From the NCBI GenBank assembly GCA_025455945.1, contig JALOLN010000011.1, positions 1 to 22,661 on the forward strand: DNA of 22,661 bases, given 5' to 3'. The notes beneath the pieces are model-generated. The model saw only the letters and a list, made by a program, of their open reading frames with translations. It was not told the origin of the DNA and did not search any database. The DNA is from Actinomycetes bacterium (GTDB lineage: Bacteria > Actinomycetota > Actinomycetes > Prado026). Both the position numbers and the translations under genes were made by a program. The first letter of the stretch is position 1. Every line of letters starts with the position of its first letter. This document shows positions 13,974 to 19,779 of this stretch, one piece after another.

Positions 13974-14597
13974 GTGAGGCCCGAGCCGGAGTGCCCCCGG
14001 TGCGGCGGCCCGGTTCGCGCCCCGGGGCTGATGTCCAGCGACTGGCGCTGCGACCGGCACGGCCCCGTCCTGCCGCTGCAGTCCCCACTGCCCCCGACGC
14101 GGGCCGGCGCGGACCGTGTCCTGGCCGGGTCGGCGGTGCCCGTGTGGGTGGTGTGGCCGCTGCCGCCGGGGTGGCTGGTCACCGGCTTCGCCGTCGCCGG
14201 TGACGACCGTCAGGGTGGCCGCGCCAGCGTCGTCGCTCTGAGCGGGCCGGCCCCCCTGGGCGGCACGGCGGACCTGCTCGTCGTCGCCGAGGAGCCCGGG
14301 GTGGGGCTCGGCGCGCGGTACGCCGGCATCGCCGGGCCTGACCCCGGCTCGGTCAGCGACCTCGGCCCCCCGCAGGCGCGGGTGCAGGCCGCGGGGCACG
14401 AGGCTCCGCTGTGGGCCGTGGCCGCCCCCCCGGACCGGGCGGCCTACGCGGGGGAGGCGCGCGGGCTGTGGCTGTGGCTGGTGGCCTGGCCGGACATCGC
14501 CGCGATGGTCGTCCTGGACCGGCTCGAGCTGGTCGACCTGCGGGACGTGCCCGCCCTCGACCTGCCGTTCGGGGCGCCGTCCCCGCGGCTGCGGTGA
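13974..14597 (+). CDS. Zinc-ribbon protein resembling DUF6758
   Basis: A 207-residue protein of unknown function. An N-terminal zinc ribbon is visible: Cys7, Cys10, Cys26 and His29 in CPRCGGPVRAPG and WRCDRHG. The body has GSAVPVWVVWPLPPGWLVTGFA, then AGDDRQGGRASVVALSGPAPLGG and GVGLGARYAG, as I remember from Streptomyces DUF6758 proteins, which also sit next to a PHP-domain gene. There are no clear membrane helices and no catalytic motif I recognise. It begins 13 nt after the MaoC gene and ends 3 nt before the PHP gene, so it forms an operon with the two nuclease-like proteins downstream. A nucleic-acid-related role is an inference from those neighbours and the ribbon. Confidence 0.8.
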   Translation: MRPEPECPRCGGPVRAPGLMSSDWRCDRHGPVLPLQSPLPPTRAGADRVLAGSAVPVWVVWPLPPGWLVTGFAVAGDDRQGGRASVVALSGPAPLGGTADLLVVAEEPGVGLGARYAGIAGPDPGSVSDLGPPQARVQAAGHEAPLWAVAAPPDRAAYAGEARGLWLWLVAWPDIAAMVVLDRLELVDLRDVPALDLPFGAPSPRLR

Positions 14598-14600
14598 CCG

Positions 14601-15446
14601 GTGCGCATCGACCTGCACACCCACTCCGACGCCTCCGACGGCACCTGCAGCCCGGCGGACGTCGTGCGGGCGGCGGCCACCGAGGGCGTCGCCGTCCTGG
14701 CCCTCACCGACCACGACACCTTCGCGGGCCTGGCCGAGGCGGCCGCGCAGGCGCCGCGCAGCGGGGTGCGGCTGGTGCGGGGTGTCGAGATCTCCTGCAC
14801 CCACGGGGGCATCAGCTTGCACCTGCTCGGGTACCAGCCGGACGAGACGGACACCGAGCTGCTCGAGGAGCTCGGCCGCTGCCGCGACCTCCGGGTGCCG
14901 CGGGCGCAGCAGATGGTCGCGCGGCTGGTCTCCGACGGCCTGCCGATCGGCTGGGAGCAGGTCGAGGAGCTCGCCGCCGGCGGCACCGTGGGCCGCCCGC
15001 ACATCGCCGACGCCCTGGTCCGGGCCGGGGCGGTCGCCGACCGGGAGGAGGCCTTCGGGCGGTACCTGCGTCCGGACGGGCCCTACTACGTCCGGCACTA
15101 CGCGGTCGACGCCGTCACCGCGGTCCGGCTGGTCCGCCGGTGCGGTGGCGTACCGGTGTTCGCCCATCCCGGGGCGCACACCCGCGGCCCGACGGTGGAC
15201 GACGCCGCGATCGAGGAGCTGGCCGCCGCCGGGCTCTTCGGGCTCGAGGTCGACCACCCCGACCACGACGAGGCCACGCGTGCGCACCTGCGCGACGTGG
15301 CAGGCGTCCTCGGCCTGCAGGTGACCGGGTCCAGCGACTTCCACGGCGCCGGCCGCCCTCAGCGGATCGGCTGCGAGACGACCTCGCCGGACGTGCTCGA
15401 GGCGCTGCTCGCCGAGGCCGTGCCGCAGCCCGGACGACGGTCGTGA
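14601..15446 (+). CDS. PHP-domain phosphoesterase (RNase AM/YciV-like)
   Basis: A 281-residue metal-dependent phosphoesterase. PHP ligands are visible: His6, His8 and Asp13 (DLHTHSDASDG), Asp37 and His38 (LTDHDT), Glu63 (GVEIS), His74, His134, His189 (FAHPG), Asp246 and His248 (SSDFHG). The order matches COG0613 proteins; the E. coli member (RNase AM/YciV/TrpH) acts on 5' ends of short RNA or phosphorylated nucleotides, so such an activity is plausible, though unproven here. It starts at GTG 3 nt after DUF6758 and its TGA overlaps the GTG of the RecB-like nuclease gene (GTGA), a sign of coupled translation. No separate promoter is seen. Confidence 0.92.
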   Translation: MRIDLHTHSDASDGTCSPADVVRAAATEGVAVLALTDHDTFAGLAEAAAQAPRSGVRLVRGVEISCTHGGISLHLLGYQPDETDTELLEELGRCRDLRVPRAQQMVARLVSDGLPIGWEQVEELAAGGTVGRPHIADALVRAGAVADREEAFGRYLRPDGPYYVRHYAVDAVTAVRLVRRCGGVPVFAHPGAHTRGPTVDDAAIEELAAAGLFGLEVDHPDHDEATRAHLRDVAGVLGLQVTGSSDFHGAGRPQRIGCETTSPDVLEALLAEAVPQPGRRS

Positions 15447-16312
15447 CTACCCACCAGCCCGCGCTGGACGGCATGCCGCCGCGGCTGTACCAGTGCACGC
15501 CCACCCGGTTGACCACCTGGCTGGACTGCCCACGGCGGTACCGGTTCGGCTACCTGGACCGGCCCGCTCCGCCGAAGGGGCCGCCCTGGGCGCACAACAG
15601 CATGGGGGTGTCGGTGCACAACGCGCTGCGCGCCTGGTGGAGTCTGCCGCGGGACCGGCGGACCAGCAGGGGCGCAGGCGACCTCGTGGTCGCCGGCTGG
15701 CTGGAGGAGGGCTTCCGGGACGCCGCCCAGTCGGCGCGCTGGCGGGATCTGGCCCGGGGCATGGTCGAGTCGTACGTGGCCGACCTCGACCCGGACGACG
15801 AGCCGCGGGGGGTGGAGCGGACGGTGGCGACCCGCACGGCCGTGCTGGCGATCAGCGGCCGGGTCGACCGCATCGACGAGCGGGCCGGCGGACTCGTGGT
15901 CGTCGACTACAAGACCGGCCGCTGGGTGCCGTCCACGACCGACGCGCGGGGGTCGCTCGCCCTGGCGCTGTACGTGCTCGGCGTCCGCCGCACCCTGCGC
16001 GGGGAGTGCCGGCGGGTCGAGCTGCACCACCTGCCGAGCGGGACCGTCGCCGCCTTCGACCACACCGAGGACTCCCTGGGACGGCACCTCGCACGGGCTG
16101 AGTCCCTCGCCGCCGAGGCCAAGGCGGCGGACGCCGCCCACGCCGCAGGGCTGGACACCGACAGCCGTGACGCGGTCTTCCCCCCGCGTGTGGGTGCGCT
16201 GTGCGGCTGGTGCGACTTCGCCCGGCACTGCCCGGAGGGACGCGCCGCGGCGCCGGCGCGCCGTCCCTGGGACGGCCTGGACGAGGCGGCGGGGCCGCCG
16301 GAGCAGCCCTGA
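15443..16312 (+). CDS. RecB-like PD-(D/E)XK nuclease with Fe-S cluster motif
   Basis: A 289-residue stand-alone nuclease domain. The PD-(D/E)XK core shows GVSVHNAL (His59), GRVDRIDE (Asp142) and VVDYKTGR (Asp155, Lys157). A likely [4Fe-4S] staple is formed by Cys29 in LDCPRRYRF and Cys254, Cys257 and Cys263 (C-x2-C-x5-C) at the C-terminus, the layout of AddB and Cas4-type nucleases. No helicase motifs are present. M. tuberculosis Rv2119 is a similar protein (from memory). The GTG at 15443 overlaps the PHP stop by 4 nt, so the two are co-translated. No cas1 or cas2 and no repeats are near, so a Cas4 role is not supported; DNA repair or processing is more likely. Confidence 0.88.
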   Translation: MTTHQPALDGMPPRLYQCTPTRLTTWLDCPRRYRFGYLDRPAPPKGPPWAHNSMGVSVHNALRAWWSLPRDRRTSRGAGDLVVAGWLEEGFRDAAQSARWRDLARGMVESYVADLDPDDEPRGVERTVATRTAVLAISGRVDRIDERAGGLVVVDYKTGRWVPSTTDARGSLALALYVLGVRRTLRGECRRVELHHLPSGTVAAFDHTEDSLGRHLARAESLAAEAKAADAAHAAGLDTDSRDAVFPPRVGALCGWCDFARHCPEGRAAAPARRPWDGLDEAAGPPEQP

Positions 16313-16330
16313 GCCGGCAGCAGCCGGCTC
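16311..16330. terminator. Bidirectional terminator hairpin between convergent genes
   Basis: GAGCCGGC (16311-16318) and GCCGGCTC (16323-16330) form a perfect 8-bp stem with an AGCA loop. The left arm begins inside the stop codon of the RecB-like gene, and the right arm ends 3 nt before the stop of the opposing ATPase gene. Confidence 0.7.
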
Positions 16331-16333
16331 AGG

Positions 16334-16711
16334 TCAGCTGTCGAGCTCGAACCAGACGACCTTGCCCGCGGGCGACTCGGCCCAGCCCCAGCGGTCGGCG
16401 AGGATGTCGACGAGCTGCAGCCCCCGGCCCCCGTCGTCGGTGGGCCCGACGTCGGTGCTGAGCGTGGGCGCCGTGCGCGGGTCGGCGTCGTGGACCTCGA
16501 CGCGCAGGGAGTCGCCGGTCGCGCGGGCCCGCAGCTCCAGCGGGCCGCGGCCGTGCAGGATCGCGTTGGTGACCAGCTCGGACACGAGCAGGACGGCAAC
16601 GTCCTCCTCGTCGTGCCCCTGCTCCCGGACGTAGCCCGAGACCAGGTGCCGGGCCAGGGCGACCTGACCGGGCTCGGCGTCCAGCGAGGTGCGCAGCTCC
16701 ACCATCATCAC
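16334..16711 (-). CDS. RsbW-like HATPase (anti-sigma/serine kinase type)
   Basis: About 125 residues forming a single GHKL ATPase domain like the actinobacterial ATP-binding proteins related to anti-sigma factor RsbW. The N-box is SELVTNAILHG (Glu and Asn about residues 45 and 49); the G1-like segment is VHDADPRTAP and the G2 loop is DGGRGLQLVDILADRWGW. Such proteins bind or phosphorylate anti-anti-sigma partners, but no STAS protein or sigma factor is in view. Three starts are possible. TTG at 16717 overlaps the preceding stop (TTGA); GTG at 16711 is preferred because AAGGGAGG lies 8 nt before it; ATG 16708 is also possible. It is downstream of, and likely coupled to, the alpha/beta hydrolase. 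Confidence 0.88.
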   Translation of the reverse strand: MMMVELRTSLDAEPGQVALARHLVSGYVREQGHDEEDVAVLLVSELVTNAILHGRGPLELRARATGDSLRVEVHDADPRTAPTLSTDVGPTDDGGRGLQLVDILADRWGWAESPAGKVVWFELDS

Positions 16712-16713
16712 GG

Positions 16714-17625
16714 TCAACGCCTCCCTTCACCGTTGCGCGCGGACCCGCTCGTCTCGGTGGCCGCCCAGAACCCCGCCAGCAGGTCGGCGGTGTCGGCCGG
16801 GCGTTCGGCCGCCGGTGAGTGAGCCGCTTCCGGGAGAGAGACGCACGTGGCGCCCAGTCGTGACGCCATCTCGGCCTGAATCCTCGGCGACCACACGTCG
16901 TCGTCCGCGCCGAACGCGACGAGGGTCGGCGGGGCGACCCGGGCGAGCTGGTCGGTGCGGTCGGGCTCGGACGCCAGCAGGCGGGCCTTGGCAGCCAGCG
17001 CAGCCGGGTCGTTGGCGAGGAACCGGGCCTCGAGGAATGCCCTCACCAGGGGGTCCTCGGGCGGTTGCCAGCCCTGGTTGAGGTCGTGGCGGACCTTCGC
17101 CGCCCACACCGCGGGCAGTCCGAGCCGCTCCAGCCCGTCGGCCATGGCGATCAGCAGCCCCGCGGCGTCGCCGGTGAAGGCCGCCGGGCCCGAGCTCAGC
17201 AGGGTGAGCGAACAGAACCTGGCCGGGTCGGCGAGCACCGCCGCGCGGGCCACCAGGCCGCCGAAGGAGTGGCCGAGGAGGTGCACCGGTGCGCCCGCGC
17301 CGTGGACCGCGGCCACGGCCAGCAGGTCGGCGGCGAAGGCCTCGAGCGTCCAGCCCTCCGGCGGTGGGGGCCCCCCGGTCTCGTACTGCCCGCGCTGGTC
17401 GAAGGCCAGGACCGGGAAGCCGGCCGCCGCCAGCGGGTGCAGGACGGCGAGGAAGTCCTCCTTGCTGCCGGTGAAGCCCGGGACGAGGACGACCGGCGCG
17501 TGCGCCGTCCCCGACCACCCGCAGGCGACCGGGTCCGCGCCGAGGGCGGCGAAGTCTCCCCGCTCCGTGGGCAGCACGCGGTCTGCGACGTGGGCCGGGC
17601 GGGCGAGGGACGGCGGAACGCTCAC
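16714..17625 (-). CDS. Alpha/beta-hydrolase fold protein
   Basis: A 303-residue hydrolase. The oxyanion segment is VPGFTGSKEDF; the nucleophile elbow is GHSFGG (Ser120); the acid is Asp241 or Asp242 in FGADDDVWSP; and His269 is in EAAHSP near the C-terminus. DQRGQYETGG after strand 4 is the usual loop. There is no signal peptide. The substrate is unknown; haloperoxidase-, esterase- and lactonase-type enzymes all look like this. It is divergent from the parA-like gene and the first gene of a two-gene unit with the RsbW-like ATPase. GTG 17625 lacks a Shine-Dalgarno, but TATTCT lies 8 nt upstream, so the mRNA may be leaderless or nearly so. Confidence 0.9.
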   Translation of the reverse strand: MSVPPSLARPAHVADRVLPTERGDFAALGADPVACGWSGTAHAPVVLVPGFTGSKEDFLAVLHPLAAAGFPVLAFDQRGQYETGGPPPPEGWTLEAFAADLLAVAAVHGAGAPVHLLGHSFGGLVARAAVLADPARFCSLTLLSSGPAAFTGDAAGLLIAMADGLERLGLPAVWAAKVRHDLNQGWQPPEDPLVRAFLEARFLANDPAALAAKARLLASEPDRTDQLARVAPPTLVAFGADDDVWSPRIQAEMASRLGATCVSLPEAAHSPAAERPADTADLLAGFWAATETSGSARNGEGRR

Positions 17626-17633
17626 GAGGGGGC

Positions 17634-17639
17634 AGAATA
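17634..17639 (-). promoter_or_regulatory. Candidate -10 element for the alpha/beta hydrolase
   Basis: TATTCT (TAnnnT) on the minus strand ends 8 nt before GTG 17625, inside the 50-nt divergent gap to the ParA-like gene. No Shine-Dalgarno is seen between. Read on the plus strand the same bases give CAGAAT (17633-17638), a possible weak -10 for the ParA gene. Confidence 0.35.
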
Positions 17640-17675
17640 GGTGCGCCCTCGCCGTCGAGCCCGCATCGGACCGCT

Positions 17676-18482
17676 GTGACCCGCATCATCGCCGTCGCCA
17701 ACCAGAAGGGTGGCGTCGCCAAGACCACGACCGTGGCCTCGCTCGGCGCCGCCCTGGCCGAGCTGGGCGAGCGGGTGCTGCTCGTCGACCTCGACCCCCA
17801 GGCCTGCCTGACGTTCTCCCTCGGCCTGGACCCGGAGTCGCTGGAGCTGTCCGTCCACGACGTGCTGCTGGGCCGCGTGACCGCAGGGATGGTCGTGCAG
17901 GCCACCGACGAGGGCGTGGACCTGCTGCCGTCGACGATCGACCTCGCCGGGTCGGAGGCCATGCTCCTCACCCGGACCGGTCGGGAGTACGCCCTCAAGC
18001 TCGCGTTGGAGGAGATCGTCGAGGAGTACGACTGGGTGATCCTCGACTGCTCGCCGTCGTTGGGGGTGCTCACCCTCAACGCGCTCACCGCGGCGGACGA
18101 GATCCTCATCCCCCTGCAGTGCGAGACGCTCTCGCACCGGGGCGTCGGGCAGCTGCTGGACACCGTCCACGAGGTGCAGCGGCTGACGAACCGCCGGCTG
18201 CGCGTCCTCGGGGTCCTGCCGACGCTCTTCGACCGCCGCACGAACCACTCCCGCGCCGTCCTCGCCGACGTGTCCCAGCGGTACGGCCTGCCGGTCCTGG
18301 ACCCGCCGATCGCCAAGTCGGTGCGGTTCGCCGAGGCGCCTGCTGCCGGCCGGTCGATCCTCAGCACCGCCGGGGGGTCCAAGGGCGCACGCGCGTACCG
18401 GGAGCACGCCCAGGCGCTGCTGGCCGCCCGCGGCGCGCGGCACGGCGACCGGGAGCTGGTGGGCCGGAAGGAGACGTCATGA
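17676..18482 (+). CDS. ParA/Soj-family ATPase, orphan
   Basis: A 268-residue deviant-Walker ATPase. The P-loop is KGGVAKTTT (11-19), with Ala15 where classic ParA has Gly, a variant common in actinobacterial Soj-like paralogues. LLVDLDPQACLTFSLG and DWVILDCSPSLGVLTLNAL are Walker A' and B regions, and PLQCETLSHRGVGQLLDTV follows as in ParA. No ParB gene and no parS-like palindrome is near, so it is unlikely to be the chromosomal segregation ATPase; a positioning or regulatory role is more likely. M. tuberculosis Rv3213c, close to the rhlE helicase gene Rv3211, may be the counterpart (from memory). Its stop overlaps the next ATG (ATGA), so the small zinc-ribbon protein is a probable partner. 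Confidence 0.9.
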   Translation: MTRIIAVANQKGGVAKTTTVASLGAALAELGERVLLVDLDPQACLTFSLGLDPESLELSVHDVLLGRVTAGMVVQATDEGVDLLPSTIDLAGSEAMLLTRTGREYALKLALEEIVEEYDWVILDCSPSLGVLTLNALTAADEILIPLQCETLSHRGVGQLLDTVHEVQRLTNRRLRVLGVLPTLFDRRTNHSRAVLADVSQRYGLPVLDPPIAKSVRFAEAPAAGRSILSTAGGSKGARAYREHAQALLAARGARHGDRELVGRKETS

Positions 18483-18808
18483 CCCAGCGCAAGGACGCCG
18501 GGTTCGACCGGCTGCGCCGGCGCTCGCCCCACTTCGTCGACCAGCCCATCGTCATCGGCGACGCGGTCCCCGACCAGGAGGGCAAGCGGGCGCTCTTCAG
18601 CGCCGCGGACCAGCCGGCCTCGACGGGGGCGGTGACCATCGACTGCTCCGCCTGCGGCGCGCGCAGCGTGGTGTCGGTCCGACAGGCCGTCCGGCTCGCC
18701 GTCCCGTCGGTGCACGTGCCGGTGCTGCGCCGCGGGCACGCGTCGTGGATGCGCTGCCCGGCCTGCCGGCGGCGCTCCTGGGTGCGGCTGGAGATCCAGC
18801 TGCCCTAG
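18479..18808 (+). CDS. Small zinc-ribbon protein coupled to the ParA-like ATPase
   Basis: A 109-residue protein of unknown function. Two CxxC pairs, Cys56/Cys59 (DCSACGA) and Cys93/Cys96 (RCPACRRR), form a probable four-Cys zinc site with a 33-residue insert rich in Val and Arg. The N-terminus is basic (RLRRRSP) with a short extended segment (FVDQPIVIGDAV). ATG 18479 overlaps the ParA-like stop by 4 nt (ATGA) and has GGAAGGAG (18466-18473) as ribosome-binding site. It may act as a nucleic-acid or protein adaptor for the ATPase; this rests on coupling alone. Confidence 0.85.
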   Translation: MTQRKDAGFDRLRRRSPHFVDQPIVIGDAVPDQEGKRALFSAADQPASTGAVTIDCSACGARSVVSVRQAVRLAVPSVHVPVLRRGHASWMRCPACRRRSWVRLEIQLP

Positions 18809-18812
18809 CCGG

Positions 18813-18829
18813 CCGGCGCGACACGCCGG
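18813..18829 (+). terminator. Hairpin after the zinc-ribbon gene
   Basis: CCGGCG/CGCCGG with a 5-nt loop starts 4 nt after the stop codon at 18806-18808. The stem is only 6 bp and no U-tract follows. It would separate the ParA unit from the L,D-transpeptidase gene. Confidence 0.4.
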
Positions 18830-18874
18830 GGGCTCGGCCTCCTTGAGCCTGCTCGTCGACGGGGGAATGGTGGA

Positions 18875-18907
18875 GGGCGTTCGTCGCCCCTCGGGCCACC
18901 AGGCCCG
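18875..18907 (+). promoter_or_regulatory. Two consecutive hairpins in the L,D-transpeptidase leader
   Basis: GGGCG-TTCGT-CGCCC (18875-18889) and CGGGCC-ACCA-GGCCCG (18892-18907) lie back to back, ending about 10 nt before the AGGAG Shine-Dalgarno of the downstream gene. No known riboswitch consensus was recognised. They may regulate or insulate the gene, or be chance in GC-rich DNA. Confidence 0.35.
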
Positions 18908-18927
18908 GCCTTCCCCAGGAGCGTCGC

Positions 18928-19767
18928 GTGACCGTCGTCCCCGTCGAGGGGTCCGCGGACGTACCTCGGTACGTCCGCGGGATCATCGTCCTCGTCGCCT
19001 GTGTGCTCGGCTTCGCCCTCGGCGGGAGTCTGCGCACCAGTGTGCTGCGGCTGGAGGGCCTCGGCCACGCCGAGGACCCGCTCGGTGCCCTGCCCGCGGC
19101 GGCCGTCGAGACCCCTCGTGCCAGTGCCTCTGCCGCGCCCAGCCTGCTGGTGGTCCCGGCTGCGCTGGCCGCTCCTGCGGCGCTGGGGGCGTCGGTGGCG
19201 ATCGGGACGGCGCCGGCCGTGCCCGCGGCACCCGCTCCTCCGGCCGCCCCGCCACGCACGTTCGTGCTGCCCCGCGACGACGTGACCCCGCACCGGGCGC
19301 CGCTGCGGACACCGCCGGCCGCGGCGGTGGTCACCGGACCGCACCGGACGGGTGCCCCGCTGCCCGCCCGGTCCGGGGAGGGTCGGCGGATCGTCTACCA
19401 GAAGTCCGCGATGCACCTGTGGGTCGTCGACGCCGACGGCACGGTCCTGCGGGACTACCCGGTGACCGGGCGCCCGGACCGCCCGAAGCCGGGCACCTAC
19501 CGCGTGTACTCCAAGTCGACCGCCTCGGTCTCAGCCACCCAGCCGCGGGTCACGTTCCGGTGGATGGTGCGGTTCGCCTACGGGGAGACCGCGCGGATCG
19601 GCTTCCACGACATCCCGCGCTGGGCGTCCAACGGGCGGCCGATCCAGGACGTGGAAGACCTCGGCGACCCGATCGGCCGCGGTGGCTGCGTGCGCCAGTC
19701 CAGCAGCAACGCCGAGTGGCTGTTCGGATGGGCCGACGTCGGGACGACGGTCGTCGTCCTGCGCTGA
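18928..19767 (+). CDS. L,D-transpeptidase (YkuD domain), membrane-anchored
   Basis: A 279-residue cell-wall enzyme that would make 3-3 peptidoglycan crosslinks. A membrane anchor (about 17-35) is followed by a long Ala/Pro linker (about 50-150) and the YkuD domain (about 153-279). The nucleophile is Cys254 in GRGGCVRQSSSNAEWLF; the conserved upstream His227 is in IGFHDIP. The usual SHGC has become RGGC: the His two residues before Cys is Gly252, so the active site is a variant. The GTG at 18928 is supported by AGGAG (18917-18921) with about 6-nt spacing. It is convergent with the helicase gene. No Ig-like domains are present, so it differs from the LdtMt2 architecture. Confidence 0.9.
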   Translation: MTVVPVEGSADVPRYVRGIIVLVACVLGFALGGSLRTSVLRLEGLGHAEDPLGALPAAAVETPRASASAAPSLLVVPAALAAPAALGASVAIGTAPAVPAAPAPPAAPPRTFVLPRDDVTPHRAPLRTPPAAAVVTGPHRTGAPLPARSGEGRRIVYQKSAMHLWVVDADGTVLRDYPVTGRPDRPKPGTYRVYSKSTASVSATQPRVTFRWMVRFAYGETARIGFHDIPRWASNGRPIQDVEDLGDPIGRGGCVRQSSSNAEWLFGWADVGTTVVVLR

Positions 19768-19779
19768 CCCCCCGGGTCA
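19765..19779. terminator. Palindrome carrying both convergent stop codons
   Basis: TGACCC-CCC-GGGTCA is a perfect 6-bp stem. Its first three bases are the TGA of the L,D-transpeptidase gene, and its last three are the stop (TCA on the plus strand) of the helicase. A compact bidirectional terminator is likely, though the stem is short. Confidence 0.5.

Noticed and set aside
15443..16312. Cas4 nuclease of a CRISPR-Cas system
   Set aside because: The Fe-S nuclease layout is similar, but there are no cas1, cas2 or repeat arrays, and its neighbours are the PHP and DUF6758-like genes.
17676..18482. Chromosomal or plasmid partition (parABS) locus
   Set aside because: No ParB gene and no parS-like palindrome (GTTTCACGTGAAAC) is found nearby; the partner is a zinc-ribbon protein.
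18809..18927. c-di-AMP (ydaO) riboswitch before the L,D-transpeptidase
   Set aside because: The region is too short and I do not see the conserved ydaO core sequences; only two simple hairpins are supported.
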